DNA of 27,715 nucleotides from an uncultured Coriobacteriaceae bacterium (GCA_900552585.1 USAB01000016.1:1-27715); one strand, 5' to 3'; shown: positions 16,365 through 24,218, counted from the first letter of the stretch. A program made the numbers and translations. Notes: generated by a model from the letters alone, not told the origin.

Positions 16365-17174
16365 ATGGCAATCGAAACCGCTCCAAGCTTTCATAATGAG
16401 GAAGCAAACGGCAGAGCCGGAAGCGCCTCCTGCAATGACAGCATCGATACCGCCACGGGCAAGGCGGCTCCCGCGGAGATAAGTTCGAAGCGCGTGAAGG
16501 CGATTTTCAGCGACATCGCCCCGAATTACGACCGGTTCAACCGGATGTCTAGTTTCGGGCGCTACAAGGCGTGGCTGCACACGCTCATCGACGAGGCGCC
16601 CATCAATTCCCGCACCCGCATGCTCGACATCGCCGGCGGCACGGGCGATGTGACGTTCGAGGTCTGCAAGCAGAAGAAGCCGGGCAGCGTGCTGCTCACG
16701 GACTTCACGCCCGCCATGCTGGACATTGCGCGGCAGCGCCTGGAAGCGGGCGAGAACAACGGCGTGCCGGTGGAGCTTGCCGTGGTGGATGCGCAGGACA
16801 TCCCGTATGCCAGCGAATCTTTCGATGTCGTGACCATGGCGTACGGCATCCGCAACATGCCGAAGCGCGACCAGGCGCTTTCCGAGATCTACCGCGTGCT
16901 GCGCCCCGGCGGTTCGTGCTGCATTCTGGAATTCAGCACACCGCCGAATCCGGTGATGCGCGCGCTGTACGACAAGTACCTGACGTTGGGCATCCCCACG
17001 TGGGGAAAGATAACCACCGGACAGCGCGAGGGTTTCGTGTACCTGTCCAGCTCCATCAAGGCGTTCCCGGACCAGGAGCATTTCTCGAAGATGCTGAAGA
17101 ACGTGGGCTTCCGCTGTGTGGACTACACGAACTGCACGTTTGGCGTGGCTGCCGTTTACATTGCACGGAAATAA
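16365..17174 (+). CDS. menG: Demethylmenaquinone methyltransferase (UbiE/MenG)
   Basis: 269 residues. It methylates demethylmenaquinone with S-adenosylmethionine, the last step of menaquinone synthesis at the membrane. Motifs: FSDIAPNYDRFNRMSSFG (48-65), the SAM-binding MLDIAGGTGDVTFEV (86-100), AYGIRNM, and the C-terminal YLSSSIKAFPDQEHF. The first 40 residues are a poorly conserved, probably disordered extension. The ATG at 16365 has AAGGGA upstream; an earlier start would lengthen the odd tail. Its downstream neighbour is an amidohydrolase 75 bases away. Confidence 0.95.
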   Translation: MAIETAPSFHNEEANGRAGSASCNDSIDTATGKAAPAEISSKRVKAIFSDIAPNYDRFNRMSSFGRYKAWLHTLIDEAPINSRTRMLDIAGGTGDVTFEVCKQKKPGSVLLTDFTPAMLDIARQRLEAGENNGVPVELAVVDAQDIPYASESFDVVTMAYGIRNMPKRDQALSEIYRVLRPGGSCCILEFSTPPNPVMRALYDKYLTLGIPTWGKITTGQREGFVYLSSSIKAFPDQEHFSKMLKNVGFRCVDYTNCTFGVAAVYIARK

Positions 17175-17210
17175 CTCCCACCGGGTTCTTCCAGGACGCT
17201 TCCGCAGTGA

Positions 17211-17219
17211 TGTTATGAT
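17211..17219 (+). promoter_or_regulatory. Extended -10 promoter of the amidohydrolase gene
   Basis: TGT-TATGAT is a good extended -10 (TG at 17211, hexamer 17214-17219), about 30 bases before the start codon at 17250. No -35 match lies at the normal distance, as is common with extended -10 promoters. Confidence 0.4.
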
Positions 17220-17249
17220 GGGGAGCACGATTTCATACAGGAGGCCGGC

Positions 17250-18611
17250 ATGCTGCTCTGTGCACAATATATTCTGCCCATAACGTCCAACCCGTTCCCG
17301 TTCGGCGCCATCTTGGTCCGCAACGGCAAGATTGTCGACATCGGGTCTGCGGAAACGCTGCGTCTGCGCTATCCGGACGAAGAGGTTCGCGACTACGGCA
17401 CGGCAGCGCTCCTTCCCGGTTTCGTTGACACGCATACGCATATGGAATACTCCGTCATGCGCGGAGTGGTCCACGACGAGCCGTATGCTTCATGGACGGT
17501 TCATCTGATGAAGAAGGAACCGCTGATGACGTCGCACGATTGGTACGACTCGGCCATCTTCGGCGGCTTGGATGCGCTGTCATCCGGTGTCACCACCGTG
17601 GCCGACATCACGGACACGGGCGCGTCGCTGGATGCGGTGCAGAAGCTGGGCTTGCGCGGCGTGATTTACCGCGAGGTGGGTGCTGCGGATCAGAATCGCG
17701 TGGACCATGCCATCCGCACGGCGGAGCGCGACATCAACGACTGGATGGGCCGCGTGGATTCCGGCCGCGTGACAGTGGGCATCGCCCCGTACGCGCTGTA
17801 CACGTGCCACCCCCTGGTATTCAAGCGCGTGGCCGAAGTGGCGGGCAACGATTTGCCGGTAGCCATACACCTGGCGGGGAGCCGTGAAGAGTACCGCTTT
17901 GTGAAGTACGGCGCCGCTCCGTTCGGCAAGGTCGAGGAAAGCTTCACCCGCGGCTATGTGGAAACGCCGCCCTGGCTGCCCACGGGCGTTTCGCCGGTTC
18001 GTTATGCGCTGAACTGGGGCGCACTCGATCCCGGCAACATCCTTGCCATCCATGCCGTGCATGTCGACCCCGAGGACATTGCCATCCTTCATGACCATGA
18101 TGTGGCCATTGCCACGTGCCCGCGCTGCAACGCGCAGCTGGGGATGGGCGTTGCCCCGGTCATGGAATACCGCAAGCTGGGTATGCGCGTGGGTTTGGGC
18201 ACGGATTCCCCGGCCGCCACGGATTCTACGGACATGATTTCGGAGATGCGCATCGGCATGCTGGTGCACCGTGCCGTGGACGCGAGTGCCGGGGGAGGCT
18301 TCATCACAGCTCAGGAGATGTTGGAGATGGCCACCATCGGCGGTGCGCGCGCACTGCGCATGGACGATCAGATCGGCTCGCTGGAAATCGGCAAGAAGGC
18401 CGACATCATCGCCGTTGATATGGCCGGGTCGCTGCATCCGTCTACCGAAGATCCGGTGTCCGCAGTCGTGAATACGTCGTCGGGCCAGGATGTTTGCATG
18501 ACCATGGTAGGCGGCAAGATCCTCTACGAGCAGGATCAGTGGCATGTGGATGTGGAAGTGGCGAAGAGCATCGCCCGCGTCATCGGCATCCGCGGAAAGC
18601 TGCGGAAGTAG
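17250..18611 (+). CDS. Metal-dependent amidohydrolase/deaminase, possible aminofutalosine deaminase
   Basis: 453 residues, amidohydrolase superfamily (SAH/MTA/aminofutalosine deaminase and chlorohydrolase branch). Metal and catalytic residues visible: His62 and His64 in DTHTHMEYS, His207 with Glu213/214 in HLAGSREEY, His268 in ILAIHAVH and Asp319 in GTDSPAATDS; the C-terminal GSLEIGKKADIIAVD closes the small beta domain. AGGAGG lies six bases before the ATG. These enzymes deaminate adenine- or guanine-like rings. Because menG is immediately upstream, 6-aminodeoxyfutalosine deamination in the futalosine route to menaquinone is an attractive guess, but no other mqn gene is in the window and a SAH/MTA deaminase cannot be excluded. 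Confidence 0.85.
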   Translation: MLLCAQYILPITSNPFPFGAILVRNGKIVDIGSAETLRLRYPDEEVRDYGTAALLPGFVDTHTHMEYSVMRGVVHDEPYASWTVHLMKKEPLMTSHDWYDSAIFGGLDALSSGVTTVADITDTGASLDAVQKLGLRGVIYREVGAADQNRVDHAIRTAERDINDWMGRVDSGRVTVGIAPYALYTCHPLVFKRVAEVAGNDLPVAIHLAGSREEYRFVKYGAAPFGKVEESFTRGYVETPPWLPTGVSPVRYALNWGALDPGNILAIHAVHVDPEDIAILHDHDVAIATCPRCNAQLGMGVAPVMEYRKLGMRVGLGTDSPAATDSTDMISEMRIGMLVHRAVDASAGGGFITAQEMLEMATIGGARALRMDDQIGSLEIGKKADIIAVDMAGSLHPSTEDPVSAVVNTSSGQDVCMTMVGGKILYEQDQWHVDVEVAKSIARVIGIRGKLRK

Positions 18612-18683
18612 CGGCTGGCAGCCCTTTCCTGTGCGCGAGAAGAACCAACGAAAGGCCCATGCGGCCCATCGAGGAACGTATAT

Positions 18684-18893
18684 ATGGCAAACAAGAAAAG
18701 CAGCAATAAAAAGATGACCGCCGCCCAACGCGAAGCGAAGATGCAGGCGGCGAAGGAGCGCGAGAAGCGCGCCCAGGCCCAGCGCGAGCACAAGGAGCGC
18801 ATGAAAAAGGTCTTTATCGTTGTGATCACGGTGATCTTGGTCATCGGCCTGACGCTACCCATCGCTGGTCTGACGCTGATGGGGAGCAACTAG
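18684..18893 (+). CDS. Small single-pass membrane protein of unknown function
   Basis: 69 residues. Residues 1-42 are very polar, rich in Lys, Arg, Gln and Ala, and look like a cytoplasmic helix or coiled coil; residues 43-65 (VFIVVITVILVIGL and following) form one membrane helix, with a short C-terminal tail predicted outside. No family is recognised. A GAGGAA sequence lies upstream of the ATG. It sits 47 bases before tatA, in the same direction, so it may be co-expressed with the Tat genes or be an accessory membrane component. Reality as a gene is supported by clean protein composition and position. Confidence 0.65.
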   Translation: MANKKSSNKKMTAAQREAKMQAAKEREKRAQAQREHKERMKKVFIVVITVILVIGLTLPIAGLTLMGSN

Positions 18894-18939
18894 CTATGCG
18901 CCGCGACCAGCAGCGCGCTATCCGGAAGGGGGGCTGCGT

Positions 18940-19479
18940 ATGTTCGGCATAGGAGGCACCGAGCTTGCCATCATCCTCATCTTCGCCTTCCTTATCTTCG
19001 GTCCCGATAAGCTTCCGGCCATCGCGAAGACCGTCGGCCAGGCTATTGCGAAGTTCCGTGACGTGCAGAACGAGATGAACCAGGTGGTGAAAGAGGAGGT
19101 GTACGATCCCGACAGGGACCAGGACAACCCCTTCCAGCGCCCGTTGGATAAGATGGCGAACTTGGATAAACGCGAAGTGAAGACAGAGACGTTTGCGGAG
19201 CGCAAGGCACGCCACGACCGCGAGCGCGCAGAGCGCCAGGCGGCCATGGCTGCCCAGGCGCAGAAGACGGCCGATGCGGCTGGAGCCCCCGCCGCCCCGG
19301 CGGACGCCCCGGCACAAAAGGGCGGCTATGACTGGCGTATCATCGTGCCCTGGCCGCATCGGCGAACGCCGCAGACGGCACTACTGTCAGCGCTGCCGCC
19401 ACCGTCGCGGCAGCGACGGTTGCCACGGCAGCCGCCGCGCCGAAGCCCGAGCCTGCCGCGAAGCCACGCCCGAAGGTGA
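18940..19479 (+). CDS. tatA: Twin-arginine translocase TatA/TatB-family protein, tail frameshifted
   Basis: The N-terminus MFGIGGTELAIILIFAFLIF has a membrane helix with the polar Glu8, then the hinge FGPDKLP and amphipathic helix AIAKTVGQAIAKFRDVQ. This is a complete TatA/TatB core; TatB is possible from GPDKLP and Glu8. A charged helix and an Ala/Pro segment follow to about residue 130. After the triple C at 19348-19350 the frame gives an Arg/Pro-rich stretch atypical of the family until the stop at 19479, while the frame shifted by one base continues a normal Ala/Pro/Lys tail to 19658. A single missing C restores one protein of about 240 residues. The conserved functional core is unaffected. 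GGAAGGGGGG precedes the ATG. TatC follows. Confidence 0.88.
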   Translation: MFGIGGTELAIILIFAFLIFGPDKLPAIAKTVGQAIAKFRDVQNEMNQVVKEEVYDPDRDQDNPFQRPLDKMANLDKREVKTETFAERKARHDRERAERQAAMAAQAQKTADAAGAPAAPADAPAQKGGYDWRIIVPWPHRRTPQTALLSALPPPSRQRRLPRQPPRRSPSLPRSHARR

Positions 19480-19658
19480 GCGCCGCCGAACTCTACGGCA
19501 CAGCGCCGCGCAAGAAGGCGGCTCCGAAGGCCGCATCGTCGGCAGCGGGCGAAGCGTCAGAGAAGCCTGCCGCGAAGCCGGCGCCCTCCGCGGCATCTAG
19601 CGCCGCATCTGCATCTGAGAAACCGGCTTCCGCCGCTACCCCGGAAGGGGGCGAATAG
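19332..19658 (+). pseudogene. Displaced C-terminal tail of the TatA protein (frame -1)
   Basis: This frame is open from 19332 and reads ALAASANAADGTTVSAAATV and onward, then Ala/Pro/Lys/Ser-rich repeats ending ATPEGGE, continuing the low-complexity composition of the tatA tail. A GTG at 19476 overlaps the tatA stop (GTGA) and could allow reinitiation of a 60-residue piece, but such a peptide would have no domain. It is best regarded as the other half of one gene split by a single-base deletion, sequencing error, or recoding event near 19348-19350. Confidence 0.7.
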
Positions 19659-19659
19659 C

Positions 19660-20520
19660 ATGCCTATCGGTCCTGCGCGAATGCCGCTGATGGACCATCT
19701 GGGCGAGCTGCGCATGCGCTGCGTTCGCATCGTCGTGGTCCTGCTCATTGCCATCTGCTTCTTCTACATGTCAACGCCCACGGTTGCGCAGTTCTTGCTG
19801 GCGCCCGTAACGCCTTATATGCCCACGGACTCCGAAGGGCACGCCATCATCAACGTGTTCGGTGCATTCGAGGCATTCGGCGTGCGCCTGAAGATTGCGC
19901 TCTGGACGTCGCTAGTTGCGTGCGCACCGTTCTGCCTGTGGCAGATCCTGGCGTTCTTCCTGCCCGCGCTGAAACCCCGCGAGCGCAAGTACTTCGTACC
20001 CACGTTCGTGGCGGCTGTGGCGCTGTTCATCTTCGGCACGGTGTTCTGCTACATCATCATTCTGCCTCCCGCGTTCCAATGGCTCACGGATCAGGCATCC
20101 GGCTTCGCCGTCATCACGGCACAAGCGGACCAATGGATCGACATCATCATCAAGTTCGAGCTGGGCTTCGGTATTGCGTTCGAACTTCCGCTGATCGTGT
20201 TCTACCTGCTGGTCTTCGAGATTATCCCGTACTCGAAGCTCCGCGCGCAGTGGCGCTACATCTACGTCGGCCTGCTGGTAATCTCCGGCATGGTGACGCC
20301 GGATGCCTCGCCCATCACGATGCTCCTCATGTTCGCCCCGATGATCGGCCTGTACGAGCTCAGCATGTTCGCTGCGCGCATGGTCATGGGCAAGCGCGTG
20401 AAGGAGCAGAAGGAAGAGCTGGACGCCCAGGCCCGCGACGACGCGGAATGGGAAGAGGAGTGGGCCGAGATCCAGGCGAAGCGCAAGGCGAAGAAGGAAG
20501 CGGAAGACGACGATGCATGA
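19660..20520 (+). CDS. tatC: Sec-independent translocase TatC
   Basis: 286 residues, six membrane helices. TatC is the receptor for twin-arginine signal peptides. Seen: the cytoplasmic N-terminal MDHLGELRMR with Glu16 (signal-peptide contact), the first cytoplasmic loop FFLPALKPRERKY with Glu108, FELGFGIAFELPLIVFYL, and VTPDASPITM near the last helices. The C-terminus carries an extra highly charged Lys/Glu/Asp helix (about 245-286) not needed for the family fold. GGAAGGGGG precedes the start. The gene overlaps hypA by eight bases. Confidence 0.96.
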   Translation: MPIGPARMPLMDHLGELRMRCVRIVVVLLIAICFFYMSTPTVAQFLLAPVTPYMPTDSEGHAIINVFGAFEAFGVRLKIALWTSLVACAPFCLWQILAFFLPALKPRERKYFVPTFVAAVALFIFGTVFCYIIILPPAFQWLTDQASGFAVITAQADQWIDIIIKFELGFGIAFELPLIVFYLLVFEIIPYSKLRAQWRYIYVGLLVISGMVTPDASPITMLLMFAPMIGLYELSMFAARMVMGKRVKEQKEELDAQARDDAEWEEEWAEIQAKRKAKKEAEDDDA

Positions 20521-21022
20521 GCTGGGATTGATGATCGGCATCATGGACGCTGTCCTGAAGACCGCCGAGAACGCCGGCGCCGATAAGGTGACGGAAATCA
20601 AGCTGACGGTGGGCGAGATGACGGAGGTCGTGGAAGAGGCCATGGTCTTCGCGTTCGAAGCGCTGTCCGAAGGCACGATGTGCGAAGGGGCGAAGCTGGA
20701 CCTGACCATCGTGCATCCGCGCAGCCGCTGCCTGGAATGCGGTGCGGAATACGACCACGACCGCTTCCATGTGCGCTGCCCCGAATGCGACAGCCCGTTT
20801 ACGGAGCTGCTGCAGGGTCGCGAGATGCAGATCGACTCCATCGAGATATACAACGAAGATGATCCTGACGAAGACGGCGAATCGCCTGATGACGATTCCG
20901 CCGAAGGCGCTCCCCGTGGCGGCGATGACGGTCCGACAGCCGGATTCGCGCCCGATATGGACGACGCCGTGGGCAGGGTGGCCAAGCGCATGGCCGACCA
21001 TATTCTGGAAGGAAGCGAATAG
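20513..21022 (+). CDS. hypA: Hydrogenase nickel-insertion protein HypA with acidic tail
   Basis: HypA delivers nickel to [NiFe]-hydrogenase large subunits. The mature start MHELGLM gives the nickel-binding Met1-His2-Glu3, which fixes the start at 20513, inside the tatC stop. Zinc-site cysteines Cys73, Cys76, Cys89 and Cys92 (CLECG, CPECD) are all present. The usual protein ends near residue 113-118; this one continues to 169 with an Asp/Glu/Gly-rich segment (114-150) and a short amphipathic helix. The extension could bind metal or a partner. hypB follows after one base. No hydrogenase structural gene lies in the window. Confidence 0.94.
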   Translation: MHELGLMIGIMDAVLKTAENAGADKVTEIKLTVGEMTEVVEEAMVFAFEALSEGTMCEGAKLDLTIVHPRSRCLECGAEYDHDRFHVRCPECDSPFTELLQGREMQIDSIEIYNEDDPDEDGESPDDDSAEGAPRGGDDGPTAGFAPDMDDAVGRVAKRMADHILEGSE

Positions 21023-21023
21023 C

Positions 21024-21680
21024 ATGGCTCATGTGGATATGAAAGAGCCCATCTTGGCGAAGAACGATCAGCTGGCGGAGGAGAACCGCCGGCTGCTGAA
21101 AGACAAGAAGGTCTATCTGCTGAACATCCTGGCCAGCCCGGGATCTGGCAAAACCTCCACGATCCAGGCGACCATCGAGGCGCTGCGCGACGAGTTCAAC
21201 ATCGCCGTCGTGGAAGGCGACATTGCCAGCAGCGTCGACTCCGAGAAGATCAAGGAGCAGGGCATTGCCGCTGTGCAGATCAACACGGGCGGATCGTGCC
21301 ATCTGGAAAGCAACATGCTGCGGCGGGCGCTGGACGTGCTGGATCTGGACGATCTGGACCTCATCATCGTCGAAAACGTGGGCAATCTGGTGTGCACGAC
21401 GGACTTCGATCTGGGCGAGAATGCAAAGATTGTCATCCTCAGCGTGCCGGAAGGCGACGACAAGCCGCTGAAGTACCCGAACGCATTCCAGGTGGTGCAG
21501 GCCGTGGTGCTGAACAAGATCGACACGAAGCCCGTGTTCAACTTCGACGAGGAGGCGTTCGACCGCTCCGTTGACCAGTTGAATCCCACGGCGCCCATCT
21601 TCCCCATTTCCGCCACGCGTGGCGATGGTGTGGAGGCGTGGACGGATTGGCTGGCAAGCGAAATCCGCGCAATCCAGTAG
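21024..21680 (+). CDS. hypB: Hydrogenase nickel incorporation GTPase HypB
   Basis: 218 residues. The G1 loop NILASPGSGKTSTI (Lys43), VVEGDIAS, the metal-site INTGGSCHLESNM (Cys92-His93), IVENVGNLVC (Cys124) and NKID G4 motif are all present. There is no N-terminal CxxCGC motif or His-rich nickel store. The start ATG lies one base after hypA, with GGAAGGAAG upstream. HypB dimerises on GTP binding and hands nickel to HypA. A hairpin terminator follows at 21727. Confidence 0.95.
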   Translation: MAHVDMKEPILAKNDQLAEENRRLLKDKKVYLLNILASPGSGKTSTIQATIEALRDEFNIAVVEGDIASSVDSEKIKEQGIAAVQINTGGSCHLESNMLRRALDVLDLDDLDLIIVENVGNLVCTTDFDLGENAKIVILSVPEGDDKPLKYPNAFQVVQAVVLNKIDTKPVFNFDEEAFDRSVDQLNPTAPIFPISATRGDGVEAWTDWLASEIRAIQ

Positions 21681-21726
21681 CAAAGCTTCGCCGTTACCGT
21701 CATTTCGCCTGATAGGACATGCAATG

Positions 21727-21763
21727 AAACGCCGCAGCACCCGAATAGGGTCCTGTGGCGTTT
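21727..21763 (+). terminator. Terminator of the tat-hyp unit
   Basis: AAACGCCGCAG (21727-21737) pairs with CTGTGGCGTTT (21753-21763), one G-U pair, with an inner CCC/GGG stem and GAATA loop. T-richness after the stem is modest. Confidence 0.65.
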
Positions 21764-21815
21764 GTGTAATGTAGGAAATCTAAGTGTAAACGACTGAAGT
21801 TTTCTTAATTGTTAC

Positions 21816-21843
21816 TTGCATTTAGGTTTACCCATGCTACTAT
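21816..21843 (+). promoter_or_regulatory. sigma-A-type promoter of groESL
   Basis: TTGCAT (21816-21821), 16-base spacer, TACTAT (21838-21843). Predicted start near 21850, exactly where the CIRCE operator begins, so a bound repressor would block initiation. Confidence 0.75.
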
Positions 21844-21850
21844 GCAGATG

Positions 21851-21877
21851 TTGGCACTCCAAGGCATCGAGTGCTAA
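21851..21877 (+). promoter_or_regulatory. CIRCE operator (HrcA binding site)
   Basis: TTGGCACTC, nine bases, GAGTGCTAA: a match to the CIRCE consensus with one deviation (TTGG for TTAG). HrcA binds it and represses groESL until heat or misfolded protein withdraws GroEL. hrcA is not in the window. Confidence 0.95.
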
Positions 21878-21879
21878 CG

Positions 21880-21933
21880 CACCCGCAAAGTTATCTCGGG
21901 CGGGTGAACAGAGGTAAAAATCCTGGCAACAGG
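21880..21933 (+). promoter_or_regulatory. Structured groES leader
   Basis: Downstream of CIRCE the leader can form CACCCGC/GCGGGTG (21880-21886 with 21900-21906) and a small CCTG-GCAA-CAGG hairpin with a GNRA loop (21922-21933). The ribosome site GAAAGGA near 21948 is outside both. Confidence 0.4.
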
Positions 21934-21960
21934 AACAAGCATACGAAAGGATGGCACTAC

Positions 21961-22251
21961 ATGAAGCTGATTCCCTTGGGTGATCGCGTCCTCATCCGTC
22001 AAGACGAGGCAGAGGAAACCACCGCATCCGGTCTGTATCTGGCTTCGGAGTCGAAGGAGAAGCCGCAGAGCGGCGTTGTCGTGGCAGTCGGCGAAGGCAA
22101 GCGCGACAAAGACGGCAACCTGATTCCCATTTCCGTCAAAGAGGGCGATCACGTGGTGTTCGCAAAGTACGGTGCCACCGAAGTGGAGGTCGAAGGCGAG
22201 AAGCTGATGCTGATGCGCGCCGAGGACATCTACGCGAAGTACGCCGAATAG
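21961..22251 (+). CDS. groES: Co-chaperonin GroES
   Basis: 96 residues, normal. It forms the seven-membered lid of the GroEL chamber. MKLIPLGDRVLIRQDEAEET, the mobile loop TTASGLYLASESKEKPQSG and the C-terminal AEDIYAKYAE are typical. GAAAGGATGG precedes the ATG. A TCCGGC/GCCGGA hairpin (22280-22296) lies in the 74-base gap before groEL and could adjust the ratio of the two messages. Confidence 0.98.
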   Translation: MKLIPLGDRVLIRQDEAEETTASGLYLASESKEKPQSGVVVAVGEGKRDKDGNLIPISVKEGDHVVFAKYGATEVEVEGEKLMLMRAEDIYAKYAE

Positions 22252-22325
22252 GAATTCCCTCAATTCGATAGGAACTGACTCCGGCATGCAGCCGGATTCC
22301 CGAAAACCGTTTCGAAAGGAAGACA

Positions 22326-23960
22326 ATGGCTAAAGAAATCAAGTTCGACGCCGAAGCACGCAGCGGTATGGCTGCCGGCGTGACGAAGCTGGCCGACGCC
22401 GTTAAGGTTACGCTTGGACCGAAGGGCCGTTACGTTGCTCTGGAGAAGTCGTACGGTGCCCCCGTCGTCACGAATGACGGCGTGACCGTCGCAAAGGAGA
22501 TCGAGCTGGAGGATCCCGTGGAGAACATGGGCGCCCAGCTGGTCAAGGAAGTGGCCGTCAAGACGAACGATGTGGCCGGCGACGGCACCACCACCGCAAC
22601 GCTGCTGGCAGAGGTTCTGGTGAACGAGGGCCTGCGCAACGTCACGGCCGGTGCTGACGCGCTGTCCGTGCGTCGCGGCATCGAGAAGGCCGTTGACGCT
22701 GTGGTCGAGAGCATCAAGGCTGATGCCATCGCAGTGGAGGGCAAGGACCAGATTGCGAACGTCGGCACCATTTCTGCCGGCGATGCTGTGATTGGCACGA
22801 AGATTGCCGAGGCCATGGATGCCGTCGGCCGTGACGGCGCCATCTCCGTCGAGGAGTCCCAGACGTTCGGCTTCGATGTGGACGTCGTCGAGGGCATGCA
22901 GTACGACCGCGGCTACATCAGCCCGTACATGGCTACGGACATGGATGCCATGGTCGCCGACCTGAAGGACCCCTACATCCTGCTGACGGACCAGAAGATC
23001 TCGAACATCCAGGATTTGGTGCCCCTGCTGGAGACCGTCATGAAGTCCGGCCGCGCCCTGCTGATTGTTGCTGAGGACGTGGACGGCGAGGCTCTGGCAA
23101 CGCTGCTGCTGAACAAGCTGCGCGGCACGCTGAACGTTGTGGCCATCAAGGCCCCGGGCTTCGGCGACCGTCGTAAGCGCATCCTGGAGGACATCGCAAT
23201 CGTCACCGGCGGCACGGTCATCGACAAGGACTTCGGCCTGACGTTGGCCGACGCCACGCCTGACATGCTGGGCACCGCAAAGACTGTTAAGGTCACGAAG
23301 GACAACACCATGATCGTCGACGGCGCCGGCGACAAGGCGAAGATCGACGAACGCATTGCCCAGATCAAGGGCGAAATCGAGCGCACGGATTCCGACTTCG
23401 ACCGCGAGAAGCTGCAGGAGCGTCTGGCGAAGATCTCCGGCGGCGTGGCCGTCCTGAAGGTCGGTGCGGCAACGGAGTCCGAGCTGAAGGAGAAGAAGTC
23501 CCGCATCGAGGACGCGCTGCAGGCAACGCGTGCAGCCGTTGAAGAGGGCATCGTCTCCGGCGGCGGCGTGGCTCTGGTCGACGCTCTGCCCGCACTGGAC
23601 ACGGTCGAGGCTGCGAACGCCGACGAGAAGGTGGGCGTGCAGATCGTCCGCAAGGCCCTGGAGGCCCCCATGCGCGTCATCGCCCAGAATGCCGGCTACG
23701 AAGGCTCCGTCGTGGTGGAGAAGGTCAAGTCCCTGCCGAAGGGCGAGGGCCTGAACTCCGCAACCGGCGAGTACGGCAACATGGTTGAGATGGGCGTGAA
23801 CGACCCGGTGAAGGTCACCCGTACCGCCCTGCAGTCCGCAGCAAGCGTTGCCGGCCTGATTCTGATCACGGAGGCAAGCGTGAACGAGATCCCGCAGGAG
23901 GGTCCGGATCTGTCTGCATTGGCCGGTGCCGGCCAGGGCGGCGGCATGGGCATGATGTAA
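22326..23960 (+). CDS. groEL: Chaperonin GroEL
   Basis: 544 residues, normal length, ATP-driven folding chamber. Motifs: LGPKGRYVALEKSYGAPVVT, GDGTTTATLLAE (ATP hydrolysis loop), RIEDALQATRAAVEEGIVSG, and the GGGMGMM C-terminal tail. GAAAGGAAG precedes the ATG. Transcribed with groES from the CIRCE-controlled promoter and closed by a strong terminator at 24031. Codon use is strongly optimised. Confidence 0.99.
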   Translation: MAKEIKFDAEARSGMAAGVTKLADAVKVTLGPKGRYVALEKSYGAPVVTNDGVTVAKEIELEDPVENMGAQLVKEVAVKTNDVAGDGTTTATLLAEVLVNEGLRNVTAGADALSVRRGIEKAVDAVVESIKADAIAVEGKDQIANVGTISAGDAVIGTKIAEAMDAVGRDGAISVEESQTFGFDVDVVEGMQYDRGYISPYMATDMDAMVADLKDPYILLTDQKISNIQDLVPLLETVMKSGRALLIVAEDVDGEALATLLLNKLRGTLNVVAIKAPGFGDRRKRILEDIAIVTGGTVIDKDFGLTLADATPDMLGTAKTVKVTKDNTMIVDGAGDKAKIDERIAQIKGEIERTDSDFDREKLQERLAKISGGVAVLKVGAATESELKEKKSRIEDALQATRAAVEEGIVSGGGVALVDALPALDTVEAANADEKVGVQIVRKALEAPMRVIAQNAGYEGSVVVEKVKSLPKGEGLNSATGEYGNMVEMGVNDPVKVTRTALQSAASVAGLILITEASVNEIPQEGPDLSALAGAGQGGGMGMM

Positions 23961-24026
23961 GCCGTTCCGCAGGTGCATCTGCGGGGCCGTATGTCTGCTA
24001 ACAACGCTCAGTAAGACAACTGACAG

Positions 24027-24061
24027 AAAAGGGGCCGATGCGCGAAGCATCGGCCCCTTTT
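24027..24061 (+). terminator. Terminator of groESL
   Basis: Perfect 11-bp stem GGGGCCGATGC (24031-24041) and GCATCGGCCCC (24047-24057), loop GCGAA, flanked by AAAA and TTTT, so it can work in both directions. It separates groEL from the convergent tRNA genes. Confidence 0.92.
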
Positions 24062-24099
24062 GCGTTGCTTATATAGTTGCTTAGCGAGAGAAGATAAGG

Positions 24100-24173
24100 T
24101 GGCTGGGCCAGCAGGATTCGAACCTACATAGCTGGTACCAAAAACCAGAGTCCTACCATTGGACGATGGCCCA
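24100..24173 (-). tRNA. tRNA-Gln (UUG anticodon)
   Basis: On the minus strand the 74-base sequence begins TGGGCCA and ends TGGCCCAGCCA, with an encoded CCA tail. The anticodon arm is CTGGT-TTTTGGT-ACCAG, giving anticodon TTG. The T arm has GTAGGTTCGAATCCTGC. It lies downstream of tRNA-Lys in the same transcript. Confidence 0.93.
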
Positions 24174-24218
24174 TTGTCGCTGCAGCGAAGGCAGGCGCCT
24201 TTGGAAATGGACAGCAGA

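Noticed and set aside
20742..21680. Apparent HypA-HypB fusion frame starting inside hypA
   Set aside because: The hypB frame is simply open upstream; the ATG at 21024 with its ribosome site gives the correct HypB, and hypA has its own frame and stop.
22260..24050. Long open frame (596 codons) antisense to groEL
   Set aside because: Shadow of groEL codon bias; no ribosome site or family resemblance.
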